64,000 nucleotides of DNA from the NCBI GenBank assembly GCA_029204225.1, contig MU832176.1, forward strand, positions 19,451-83,450, given 5' to 3'. Of the stretch, positions 35,843 to 46,130 are shown piece after piece. The DNA comes from Diphasiastrum complanatum. Taxonomy: Eukaryota; Streptophyta; Lycopodiopsida; Lycopodiales; Lycopodiaceae. Positions within the stretch are counted from its first letter, which is position 1. Each line of letters opens with the position of its first letter. The position numbers and the translations under genes were made by a program. The notes beneath the pieces were generated by a model that was not told the origin of the DNA, searched no databases, and saw only the letters and a list, made by a program, of their open reading frames with translations.

Positions 35843-37087
35843 TGTTGTAAAGCTACCTTTACAAGCTTTACTTCCGGTGCCATTGGCGCCAGCTATGTCC
35901 CCGGCGCCAGCAGCGCCGCTGCTGCTCCCGGCGCCAACGGCGCCGGCGCCGCTCCCGGCGCCACTGTGACCAGAATCCAGCCGGCGCCAAGTTCCTATGG
36001 CTGAAAATCTTTGATCGGTTCTAGCGGAGTCCAGAGAGCTCAGATCGATGAGCAATCACCTCACACGATCTAGGCATGATTAAAGGAAGCCTGGGGATCA
36101 ATAAAATCTAGAGAGAGAAAATGACTTTCTAGAAAGAGAAAATCCTAGAGAGAGAAAAACGTGCTTTACCAGCTTAGGTAGAGAGCTTGTTATGAGGGGA
36201 GGTGCCGAATCACACCAATACTATAGGGGAGTGCGGGTTGCGACTCAGGGCGAGCTCCAACCAAGTCTCAGCCTCCCTTGCTGGAATGTTGTCATGGCTC
36301 TCGCCTTGGCATGCTAGCGCCCCGGAGACTAGGGTCGGTCACACACTTGAAATGTAACCTTCTCAGATTTATCAATAAAGTGGGATTTTCCTCAAACTGA
36401 CTCTGATTACCTTCTGGGTTTCAGTGTTCGGTAAAAGCGCCAGTTGTAAGGCCGCTTTCAAAATTTTTAACTTGGCACATAGCTGAGGGTCGTATCCCGG
36501 GACGCCAGCGGTATGCCGTCGGGACCATTCGGTCCGTGGCGCCAGCGGTATGCTGTCGGGACCATTTGGTCAAGGAACTGGTTGTTTCCATATCTGTCGC
36601 AGCTTGTAGTTCTGAGTGTTCCTTGCATGAACGTGAATGGGTTAAGCTCTTGGGGAACGGGCTCTAACCTGTCGGCTGAGTTGGATGGCTTGCTTGGGTG
36701 GATGTTACCTGTTTATGGCTGTCCAGTCTGGCGTGGCGCCAGGTTGGCTTCCAGCGCTCGTGACGAAGCTTTCAGTTGGTTAAGTCTGATGTAAGTCAGA
36801 CTGCTTGCTTGGAATGGATGTTACTCGTTTGTAACGAAGCTTCGAGTTGGTTAAGTCTGATGTATGTCGGGCGGCTTGCTTGGAGGGAAGTCACCCACGT
36901 CGGGACTCCCGATCTGGCATGGCGCCAGGTTGGATCTCAATGTTGGTTTTCGGAACTTCAAGTTGGTTAAGTCTGATCGTTGTTGGCGAGTTGGCTGCTT
37001 GTATGTCAAGTGGGTTTGGATGGCAAGAGTTGAAGGCTGGGAAGCTAAGTCGTGGTTCCCGGCTCCCTTTGGGATGCCTGCGCTACA
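35843..37087 (+). repeat. 3' LTR of family B element
   Basis: 1245 bp, equal in length to the 5' LTR and near identical; followed by target copy ATTGC. Confidence 0.95.
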
Positions 37088-37461
37088 ATTGCTCGTCCTG
37101 GAACAACCGCGCTCAAGTTTCCATTTTCCTCAATCCTGAACAGCCATGCTCATCTAGCCTTACCTCGGATCTCATTCTCCTCTTGGATCTCATGATCTTC
37201 GATGAGCACTCTTTAAACCTCCATGTGCCCAGACCTACTGACACAAATTTTGCATGCTGACTGTGAAAAAGAAGATATTCAAATTATCAGAGCAACTCGC
37301 CGCTCAGCATGCTGCGTTTGTTACGGTGAGAAGCCGATTTGATAACCCATCTGAATCGATATACCTTATGTCCTCAGAAGATTAGAGACGGATCCAATAG
37401 TTTCTGTCGCTCCTGCATCAGGCAGGTTGGACTCATCACAAACCGTGCATTTGATTCTGTC
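37088..37461 (+). other. 5' flank of the lectin kinase relic
   Basis: Host sequence upstream of the kinase start; presumably old promoter and 5' UTR. No clear TATA element was picked out. Confidence 0.4.
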
Positions 37462-38878
37462 ATGGCATCGAAATTGTTGTTGGTGATATTGGTGTTGGTG
37501 GATCTGGTTCATCTCTCATCCACGGTAAGTGGTGAGAACAGTAGCACGCAGTTTGCTATTGTAGATGGCGCCTCCAACATCAATTGCTCCAGCCATCTCT
37601 TCAGTCTGGGCTTCGTCCCACTTATGCCCTCCTCCTACACTGTCAATTCCAGCTCCTCTGGCAGGTGCTTGTACTCCCAGCCCGTCCATCTCCGAGATCC
37701 TGATGCGTCTGTGCGGTCCTTCAGCACCACTTTCACCGTCTCTTATGACGGCCAAAAGCAGGGCTCGACGCAATTGAGCAACATGCCAATACAGGCGGCT
37801 GGCTTTGCTTTCATCATCGTTGCTGACCCCGATCGGGGGGCTAACCAGGTCAGCAACGGAGACGCCTCCAGCCCACAGTACCTGGGACTAGAGTTTTACC
37901 TCCGGCTCCATAATCCAATGTTGGATCGACTACGAAGCCGCGGAAAAGAGATTCACTGTCTCTTTGGGCACCGAATTGGGATCGAAGCCTCCCATTCCCC
38001 TGATACATCAGTCGGGAATCGACCTCTCTTATATCAGCCAGGACACAATGTGGATCGAGTTTAGCTGTGCAGGCGTGGGAAGTGAGGACTACGTGCCATC
38101 TTTCGTGTATACTAAAGGCCCGGCTCATATTCTGTGAATTCCTCGGTTAATAGTGCCACGTATGTTTCTTGGTGCTTAACGTTATCGAGGCGTTCAGTAC
38201 AGAAATCGGCAATAATTTTTCGGTGGCTGGGTTTATTTTTTGGCGTCACCGTAGAGAAAAAAAATGGCTAGAAAAAGAGTATCAAATGATCAGGGAGGAG
38301 GAGCTGGAGCACGGCCCCATCAAGTTCTCGTACAAAACTCTAAGAGCTGCAACGAAGATTTCGGTGAAAATTGGCAGTCGGCGGGTTTGGATCAGTCTAC
38401 AAGGGCCATGTGTTCGGGAGGTATGCTGTGGCGGTGAAAAGACTCTCCCCTAACTCTCTTCAAGGAAAGCGTGAGTTCTTCATTGAGATTCGCATCATCG
38501 GTCAGCTACGCCACGGCAACCTGGTGCAATTACAGGGATTTTGTCACGAGAAAGACGAGCTTCTACCTGTTTATGAGTTCATGCCCAAAGGTAGTTTGGA
38601 CTTCCACTATCTATATAATGCTTCTTGGTTTCCAAGGGGAGGCTCGAACCTGGGACCAAAGAAACTTTGGATGCCAAGCTAACCAGTTGAGCCAACCCCG
38701 TTGGGTCACTATCTATATAATGGTGCGCTACCATGGGAGAAGAGGTTTTGAATTCTGAAGGGACTGGGCAAAGCATTGCTGTACTTGCACGAGGAGTGGG
38801 ATCCTGAGCAGTGCGTGGTGCATCATGAAGCCCAGCAACGTGATGTTGGACAACGATTTCAATGCAAGACTGGGTGAC
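37462..38878 (+). pseudogene. L-type lectin-domain receptor kinase pseudogene
   Basis: The start at 37462 gives a signal peptide (MASKLLLVILVLVDLVHLSS). A legume-lectin ectodomain follows (TTFTVSYDGQ, AGFAFIIVADPD, QYLGLEF). A shift near 37920 and an apparent deletion lead to WIDYEAAEKRFTVSLGTE and LSYISQDTMWIEFS, the carbohydrate-binding fold's C-terminal part. Little of the membrane segment remains. The juxtamembrane part reads WRHRREKKWLEKEYQMIR and the kinase N-lobe GGFGSVYKG, VAVKRLSPNS and RHGNLVQLQGFC. The lobe is interrupted by an 86-bp SINE (38621-38706). The catalytic loop lost the HRD Arg-Asp by a small deletion before MKPSNVMLDNDF. The gene stops after the DFG Asp, where an inverted family B LTR begins. 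Intact relatives sense ligands at the plasma membrane. It is clearly dead. Confidence 0.9.
38621..38706 (-). mobile_element. 86-bp tRNA-derived SINE with 16-bp target duplication
   Basis: The insertion is flanked by CACTATCTATATAATG at 38605-38620 and 38707-38722, an exact 16-bp duplication typical of LINE-mediated insertion. On the minus strand it has an A box (TGGCTCAACTGG, 38694-38683) and a B box (GGTTCGAGCCTC, 38650-38639), the internal RNA polymerase III promoter. The start ACCCAACGGGGTTGGCTC resembles the Au-SINE group of plants. It is shorter than typical Au SINEs. A LINE of the kind relics here represent would supply the enzyme. Confidence 0.85.
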
Positions 38879-40060
38879 TGTAGCGCAGGCATCTCAAAGG
38901 GAGCCGGGAACCACGACTTAGCTTCCCAGCCTTCAACTCTTGCCATTCAAACCCACTTGACATACAAGCAACCAACTCGCCAACAACGATCAGACTTAAC
39001 CAACTTGAAGTTCCGAAAACCAACATTGAGATCCAACCTGGCGCCATGCCAGATCGGGGGTCCCGATGTGGGTGACTTCCCTCCAAGCAAGCCGCCCGAC
39101 ATACATCAAACTTAACCAACTCGAAGCTTCGTTACAAACGAGTAACATCCATTCCAAGCAAGCGGTCTGACTTACATCAGACTTAACCAACTGAAAGCTT
39201 CGTCACGAGCGCTGGAAGCCAACCTGGCGCCACGCCAGACTGGACAGCCATAAACAGGTAACATCCACCCAAGCAAGCCATCCAACTCAGCCGACAGGTT
39301 AGAGCTCGTTCCCCAAGAGCTTAACCCATTCACGTTCATGCAAGGAACACTTAGAACCACAAGCCGCGACAGATATGGAAACAACCAATTCCTGGACCAA
39401 ATGGTCCTGACAGCATACCGCTGGCGCCACGGACCGAATGGTCCTGACGGCATACCGCTGGCGTCCCGGGATACGACCCTCAGCTATGTGCCAAGTTAAA
39501 AATTTTGAAAGCGGCCTTACAACTGGCGCTTTTACCGAACACTGAAACCCAGAAGGTAATCAAAGTCAGTTTGAGGAAAATCCCACTTTATTGATAAATC
39601 TGAGAAGGTTACATTTCAAGTGTGTGACCGACCCTAGTCTCCGGGGCGCTAGCATGCCAAGGCGAGAGCCATGACAACATTCCAGCAAGGGAGGCTGAGA
39701 CTTGGTTGGAGCTCGCTCTGAGTCGCAACCCGCACTCCCCTATAGTATTGGTGTGATTCGGCACCCCCCCTCATACCAAGCACTCTACCCAAGCTGGTAA
39801 AGCACGTTTTTCTCTCTCTAGGATTTTCTCTTTCTAGAAAGTCATTTTCTCTCTCTAGATTTTATTGATCCCCAGGCTTCCTTTAATCATGCCTAGATCG
39901 TGTGAGGTGATTGCACATCGATCTGAGCTCTCTGTCTGGACTCCGCTAGAACCGATCAAAGATTTTCAGCCATAGGAACTTGGCGCCGGCTGGATTCTGG
40001 TCACAGTGGAGCCGGGAGCGGCGCCGGCGCCGGGGACATAGTTGGCGCCGATGGCGCCGG
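38879..40060 (-). mobile_element. Inverted family B LTR, nearly complete
   Basis: Starts TGTAGCGCAGGCATC right after the kinase DFG Asp and runs through the whole LTR in reverse to the GGCGCC cluster near 40055. The last 40 or so bases are missing and the GGCGCC cluster is contracted. It has more substitutions than the young element's LTRs. No second LTR or interior accompanies it, so it is a solo or truncated LTR. Confidence 0.88.
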
Positions 40061-40061
40061 A

Positions 40062-40535
40062 TGAGTGTTCCTTGCATGAACGTGAATGGGTTAAGCTCTT
40101 GGGGAACGGGCTCTAACCTGTCGGTTGAGTTGGATGGCTTGCTTGGGTGGATGTTACCTGTTTATGGCTGTCCAGTCTGGCGTGGCGCCAGGTTGGCTTC
40201 CAGCGCTCGTGACGAAGCTTTCAGTTGGTTAAGTCTGATGTAAGTCAGACCGCTTGCTTGGAATGGATGTTACTCGTTTGTAACGAAGCTTCGAGTTGGT
40301 TAAGTTTGATGTATGTCGGGCGGCTTGCTTGGAGGGAAGTCTCCCACATCGGGACCCCCGATCTGGCATGGCGCCAAGTTGGATCTCAATGTTGGTTTTC
40401 GGAAATTCAAGTTGGTTAAGTCTGATCGTTGTTGGCGAGTTGGCTGCTTGTATGTCAAGTGGGTTTGGATGGCAAGAGTTGAAGGCTGGGAAGCTAAGTC
40501 GTGGTTCCTGACTCCCTTTGGGATGCCTGCGCTTC
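40062..40535 (+). repeat. Partial family B LTR, plus orientation
   Basis: Corresponds to 32639-33110 of the 5' LTR, from AGTGTTCCTTGCATG to GATGCCTGCGCT. It joins the inverted LTR directly at about 40061, making an inverted-repeat pair with 38879-39355. Confidence 0.9.
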
Positions 40536-40710
40536 AGATAGCTGCCGATTGTTTAGCTATAAGGGCTATCGACCAAAAAGTGGTGGGGCGTGACTGAGGC
40601 AATGTGCTGCTTAATGGTGAAAGCATGGATGGTTGGATGGATATTTCCCCGTGGGCTAATTCTGTGATAGATTTGTGTGGGCGCGGTTAGGCAAAGGTCC
40701 TACGTCCGGT
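40536..40710 (+). repeat. Partial family B leader
   Basis: Matches the last leader repeat and following sequence of the young element (about 33886-34047): AGCTGCCGAT, TTTAGCTATAAGGGCTATCG, AATGTGCTGCTTAATGG, and on to GGGCGCGGTTAGGCAAAGGT. Primer site and earlier repeats are deleted. Confidence 0.85.
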
Positions 40711-40844
40711 CTCAAGGGGAATGTGGCTTGAGAGGGATCCTCTGTGTTTGCTTTGGTTGGTATGTTCGTTTGTGGTGTGCTTGTTTGGACCTGAATAACC
40801 CCTGGTTGCTTAACTTCTTCCAGGTGATCTGATCTAGTTGGGAG
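40711..40844 (+). other. Linker between family B leader and gypsy pol
   Basis: No homology to the young element was seen after about 40710. Gag, expected here in an autonomous gypsy element, is absent. Confidence 0.45.
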
Positions 40845-42790
40845 TTGAAGGAGGAATTTACATTTGTGGGTGGACGACATACAAGTATGGAAAGGAGCTT
40901 CCATGGGGCAACCCCCAAGATTGGTTCAAGATTATTATTCCTATCCGGAAAGATCGCGGGGAGGAAGTCAGATTTCATGATCGACTCCGGAGCTTCACAT
41001 AACTATATTTCAAGGAGCGTAGTGGAACAGTTCAGCTTGCCGACCAGAAATGTAACATCAACGCTCAAGGTAGAAACAACAAAGGGAGCACTGGACGCAG
41101 ACAAAGCAACATTGAACATCTCGGTGCAAATTGGGAGATGGAAGGCTAAACTTAGCTTTTTGATTTTAGAGATGGATGCCTTCGATGTAATTTTGGGCCT
41201 TCCCTGGCTAAATGAACATTGTATTGCAGTTTTGGGTAGGAGCTCAAACTTGGTTCTCTTGGATTACAAGGGACAGATCTGTATGACAAAAGCTCTGCCT
41301 GGAGGGAATGCAAAGGGCATCGATATTGAACAAAATCTGGTTGCTGCATCTGTGATTAAAAGCATGGCGAAAGGGAAAAGGTCAAAGTGCTTTCTTTGTA
41401 TCTGCAGAGAGGTTCCAGAAATGAAAAACGCACAACAGAAAAACTTGCCAAAGGAGGTGGCAGATTTGCTAGAGGAATTTAGCGATGTGTTTCCAGAAGA
41501 ACTCCCAGCTAAGTTACCTCCTCGAAGACCAGTGGACCATAAGATTGAGTTGGTACCAGGAACAAAACCAACTTCACGAGCACCTTATAGGATGTCCCAA
41601 GAAGAGTTGGTGGAACTGAAATGACAACTTGGTGAATTGATAGACAAAGGATTCATTAGACCCAGTGCTTCGTCTTTTGGAGCCCCTGTACTATTCGTGG
41701 AAAAGGCAGACAAGACACTGCAGATGTGTGTGGATTACCACATGCTCAACAAGGGTACCATCAAGAACAAGTATCCCATGCCTAGAATTGATGACCTGTT
41801 CGACCAGCTCAAACATGCCAGATATTTTAGCCGAATAAATCTTAGATTTGGATATCACCAAATTCGAATAGCTAAAGGCGATGAGCACAAAACGGCTTTT
41901 CGAATACGGTATGGGAGTCACGAATTCAGGGTGATGCCGTTTGGTCTAACAAACGCACCAGCCACTTTTTGCACGTTGATGAACAACATTTTTCAAGACT
42001 GCTTAGATGAATTTGTCATTGTGTACATCGATGACATCTTGGTGTTTAATCGTAGCCTCAAAAATCACATTAAACATTTATGGACTGTCCTCCAATGACT
42101 AAGGAAGAACAGCTTGTTCGCGAAAAGAGAAAAATGTGAATTTGTGGTAGAGGAAGTTGATTTCCTTGGACACGTTATAGGCTACGGACGAATTCGGATG
42201 GATCCTAAGAAGATCAAGACTATCTTGGATTGCCTGGCTCCTAAAACTGTTCATGGCATCAAATCCTTTGTGGGCTTATGTAACTTTTATAGGAGATTCA
42301 TTGAGGCATTTAGCAAAATTGTGGCACCACTGTTGGAGTAGACCAAGACTCATCTGAAGATGACATGGACACCGGAATGTGAAGTAGCGGTCCAAGAACT
42401 AAAACGACGGATCACTCAAGAACCCATCCTTGCCTTACCGGACTTTAGCAAACCTTTTGAAATACATACAGATGCGTCGAACTTTGCTATTGGGGCCTGT
42501 TGCATATTTTTCAAAGAAATTGAGTGACGTAGAGCGACGATGGCCAACTCATGAAAAAGAAATGGTCGCAGTAGTTCAAGCAGTGGAGCATTGGAGACAT
42601 TATGTGGCAGGAAACCCCTTTAAGGCGTTCACTGATAATGCATCACTCAAGTACTTCTCATCCCAAGGTATGATCACGCCAAAGCAAATGAGTTGGCAAA
42701 ACTTTCTCTCAAAATTCAATATAGACATTGTACACACGGCGGGAAAGAACAATGTGGTGGCGGACACACTAAGTAGACAGGATCAGAGGC
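40845..42790 (+). pseudogene. Ty3/gypsy protease-RT-RNase H, multiply broken
   Basis: Reading in one frame from 40845: a retropepsin (FMIDSGASHNYISRSVVEQF; later FDVILGLPWL), the RT entry (DVFPEELPAKLPPRRPVDHK), then RT with [53 protein letters not shown] and the box [11 protein letters not shown]. The connection (DFLGHVIG, FVGLCNFYRRFI) follows, then RNase H (VAYFSKKLSDVERRWPTHEK) ending NNVVADTLSR. Breaks: TGA at 41622-41624, TGA at 42096-42098, TAG at 42339-42341, and a deletion plus frameshift near 42495 in RNase H. The first RT catalytic position is Asn in [11 protein letters not shown] where the family has Asp. Integrase and 3' LTR are missing. Firm family call, dead copy. Confidence 0.93.
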
Positions 42791-42838
42791 TGGTTTGTTA
42801 CTGCGGATTTTCCTTGATGTTTCCCATTGGCCGAAATA
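42790..42838 (+). repeat. Possible remnant of the 5.6-6.9 kb tandem repeat
   Basis: After the gypsy homology ends, CTGCGGATTTTCCTTGATG followed by CATTGGCCGAAATAGA resembles the CTGCGGGTTCGCC..ACTGGCCAAAAC block near 6627-6665. The match is partial. Confidence 0.4.
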
Positions 42839-43565
42839 GAAAGACAAGAAAATGATGAGTGATGAGTGACATTGGATCCTAGTAGGCATGTATCCACGTG
42901 CATAATAACTTTCTATAATGCTATTGATGTCCTTCAATGCTTCCAAGTTAGGGTCCTTCAATTGTTCCTTGGTGTATGGGAGGAATCACGGTTTGCGGAC
43001 CAAAAAATGGAGTTTGGATATAAATTTGACAAATAGAAGAATTATAGCTGCAAGCTTGCTTGCTTGCCTTATTGTCGTAGTGGAATCTAGACATTTCACA
43101 TCAATGGGCATCAAGAGTTATAGTTGTAGTTCCTATGCTTTAAGATATACTGTAACGTAAGGCAAGTAGCCTTGAGGAATACTAAAACACAGGATTTATT
43201 AGATGTGCATCTCTGTCAAATGCTTCTTTAGTTTGAGAGTGGGAACGGGCTATTTTTTTTTTCTCAACCACCTTCAAAAAGTTGTCTCAAATCAAAAGAA
43301 GAGAGGGTGGCTAAAGTCTAATTTTTTTGGAGAACACTTAGCTTCGCAATCAATAAAACAGATGACTCAAACTTAAGGAAATTTCACGATTGTTTCATTT
43401 ATTTTATTGTTTAGGAAAAGCCCAAAACCGAAAAAGAATCATCAAAAATTGTTGGTTCATAATAGACTGTAAACCCAACACTTGCTGAAATGTTCATAAC
43501 AATCTTACCCATTCCAAAGGTTTTTTTGTAGGAACAAGTACTTTTTCAATGTGGAATCAAAAGCC
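42839..43565. other. Anonymous DNA
   Basis: No gene or element structure was recognised. Confidence 0.45.
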
Positions 43566-43570
43566 AATTC

Positions 43571-44563
43571 TGTTGGAGAGAGGGAGAGTAGCGAGAGTTG
43601 AGAAAGGTGTCGTAAAAATAAGAAATTAGCTTAGAGGGGTAAGACAAACACGAACGAGAAACGAAACACGAACGAGAAACGTACTCAAACAAAAATTGTT
43701 CGTGGCAGCGGAACGAGCTATGCGACTCTCTCCGAAAGCATGACTACGCCTATTAGAACGAACAGAACGTTAGTAATAGAAATCGCGGTCGTTCTTGATT
43801 ACGTAGCCAAACATTAATGAACGAAGCAAATAGCTAGACAAATTATGTGTCGTGAATGATTCACGAAGAGCTACACAGTGCTCGACAGATAATTAATTGC
43901 GAAACATTCGTGAAAGACATGGCTAAATGTTAGTCATCTATTACCAAAAGGAGCAACTAGAAAGATCAGACAGAATGAATAATAAGCTTAGCAATATTAA
44001 CACAAATCTGAAAGCAGAACAAAGAACTGTATCAGATTAAGTATCTCGAGTATACATGTCAATAATGCGGTAGAGCACAAGACAGTAGTGGGCGAAATCG
44101 CGTGCCCTACGAAGCTTATTGAAACTGTAAAAGGAATGAAACCTTATTGCTTACAAGCTAAAGAATCAATGCACAGAGCATCTACTTTTTGTTTATCTCT
44201 GATAAGCTTCTCTTCGTCGTTCTCTCTCACTTACTAACTTCTTGATTGTTTGGTCTCCGTTATTGAATACGCAAATGGTATTCGCTATATATACATAATG
44301 TTACAAGTGTGCAGATGAAGAAAGTACAGGGTGGATGTGCTGTCTGTAGGAGATCATGGGTGGCTGCAGTCATCGTCCAGTTTGTTAGCGCAGATGCATG
44401 AGCGTGAAGAGGGTGTGACGTTAGCCTTTGCTTTTTGTCTCTTCATTGTCTGTGAGAATTTACATGTGAATATGTAGACTGCGCGACAACGCGAGTAAAA
44501 ATGCAGCATGAATGGAGGCAAATTAAAAATGGGACTTAGGTGCCAGAGGAAATAAATCCAACA
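43571..44563 (-). repeat. 3' LTR of a truncated copia element (family E)
   Basis: 993 bp, from TGTTGGAGAGAGG to AATAAATCCAACA; the ends form a short inverted repeat TGTTGGA/TCCAACA. On the minus strand GAGGGGG precedes it as polypurine tract, and the pol C-terminus follows at once. A TATATATAG on the minus strand near 44290 may be the promoter TATA. Confidence 0.8.
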
Positions 44564-44570
44564 CCCCCTC

Positions 44571-44939
44571 TTAATCTGGATCCGTGAATGCCTTGATCTT
44601 CAGACTAAGCAATGCACAAAATTTGTTGTGTGCATTAACTCTGAGTGCTTTCGTGAATATGTCTGCAACCATGTCCTGCGTTCGGCAGTACGTTAAGTTT
44701 ACTTCCTTGTTGAGAACCTTGCCCCTGATGTAGTGATATATGATTTCAATGTGCTTACTCCTAGAGTGAGATCTAGGGTTGGCCGATAAGGCAATAGCAC
44801 TTTGATTATCACAAAATAAAATTGTAGGACTATACTAATTCAAATTAACATCTGATAGTAAATTTCTCAACCAAAATGCTTCCTTGGTAGATTGAGAAGC
44901 AGCAATGTATTCTGCTTCCGTAGAAGAAAGTGCGACAGA
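44571..44939 (-). pseudogene. Copia RNase H C-terminal fragment, one stop
   Basis: The minus strand from 44939 reads SVALSSTEAEYIAASQSTKE and AFWLRNLLSDVNLN, then a TAG, then SPTILFCDNQSAIALSANP, SRSKHIEIIYHYIRGKV and DMVADIFTKAL, ending at a TAA (44573-44571) beside the LTR. These are the family's RNase H landmarks with acidic residues kept. The rest of pol and the 5' LTR are missing, so this is a 5'-truncated remnant of the element whose 3' LTR lies at 43571-44563. Confidence 0.88.
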
Positions 44940-45563
44940 AGTGATAATATGGAGTACAGTTTAAATAGAGTTGTACAACAATTATGTGGAGCTATATAAT
45001 AGATATCATATCGCAATGGATAGATGACGATGCAAGTATTGAAGAGGAAACAATGGGTCTACTCGCATGAGCCCTAGATTGGTGACATCTCTTAGTCGCC
45101 ATAAACTTGGTCTCAAAGCAATACATTGTCATTGGTCCCGATAAAGGTCTCTAGAAGGGATATATGACTTATCCTCTGACAATGTCTCTGCTTCAAGGTC
45201 TTCTCTAGAGCATATCCTCGAGAAGGAGGTGATCTTTGTCTAGGGGGTCTTGGTGTTCATATTCTCTGACACATATCTCTACAATGTAGTAACATCTTGC
45301 ATAACATTAGGGCCACACATCTAGGGTCTACATCTGAGATTAGGGAACAAAGTGTGACTAGAAAAGCATGGAAAAGACAATGGTAGTATACCCTGATCTC
45401 TTAATAAACAAGGCATCTAAACAAGAAATGACTCCACCTTCGCCAACGTGCATAATTGGCAAAGCTTGCTCATGTGAGGTGGCCTATCTCATTTTGAAAA
45501 TTGGCCCAATGAAGGATGTCCCCAAATTGGTAGAAGAGGATACCACCTCTAATGATTGTCCAC
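44940..45563. other. Anonymous DNA
   Basis: No family was recognised; the open frame at 45368-45607 is anonymous. Confidence 0.4.
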
Positions 45564-46130
45564 CTAGAGTAAACACCCGTCGGCACATAAAGTCCTGGAG
45601 TTATTAAAAACCATAATCTGGATTCTCTTGGTATGCACAATCAAACCAAATATATCTCCAAACACTTGTAACATATCCAAATGTTGTTGCGACCCCTCAC
45701 CAGAAGGAGAAATTAATGCCACATTGTTAGCATAAACTAGAATGGAAAGCCTGCAGCCAAGACCACCATTCCGATTGATGGCTTTCTCGCCGAACCGAGT
45801 CAAAAGCTTTTGGAAATAAAGAAAACAACAATGAAATCTCTCATGTGTAGACCTAGCCTTCTCAATGATAGCCAGGTGTGAACACATTTTCAGTGGTGGA
45901 ATGTTGTGCCCTGAAACCGGCCCGGCAACCCAAGGCGTGTGATCTTCGGGATGATATTGCTGCACCATGACAGAGACAAACCAAAATGACGATGTGATTA
46001 AGGAGTGAGGCCAAAATGGGTTCAAGTATATAAATGACATGAATAAGGAGTTTGGCCTCTAAGTCATCAACATCACATGTCCAATGGGATTTAAACATCT
46101 CAATGGCCCACTAGATGGAGAAAGACATAA
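45564..46130 (-). pseudogene. LINE reverse transcriptase fragment
   Basis: Minus-strand pieces in two frames show LINE RT order: GCRAGFRAQHSTTENVFT (near 45935-45880), then EKARSTHERFHCCFLYFQK, then LSILVYANNVALISPSGEG and FGDIFGLIVHTKRIQIMVFN. Families carry YADD at the catalytic box; here it reads YANN, both Asp replaced by Asn. A frameshift near 45880 and missing flanking domains add to this. Upstream frames carry DVDDLEAKLLIHVIYILEPI, matching the fingers region loosely. A dead relic, possibly of the same LINE type as the C-terminal piece at 55-444. Confidence 0.75.

Larger units (their letters stand above)
31869..37087 (+). mobile_element. Young non-autonomous LTR retrotransposon, non-coding interior (family B)
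   Basis: A 5219-bp element with two 1245-bp LTRs, TG...CA ends, a perfect 5-bp target duplication ATTGC (31864-31868 and 37088-37092), a tRNA-iMet primer site two bases inside the 5' LTR and a purine tract before the 3' LTR. The LTRs look identical except for one T/C difference (32883 versus 36857), so insertion is very recent. The 2729-bp interior has no recognisable gag, protease, integrase or RT. It resembles LARD-type elements that move on proteins of a partner. More family B copies lie at 38879-40060 (inverted) and 40062-40710, the latter beside gypsy pol. All replication signals are present while coding is absent. Confidence 0.93.

Noticed and set aside
37516-37777. Minus-strand and alternate-frame ORFs over the lectin domain
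   Set aside because: They are shadows of the lectin receptor kinase frame.
38621-38706. tRNA gene
   Set aside because: A and B boxes are present but no cloverleaf with acceptor stem is evident; the 16-bp flanking duplication marks it as a SINE.
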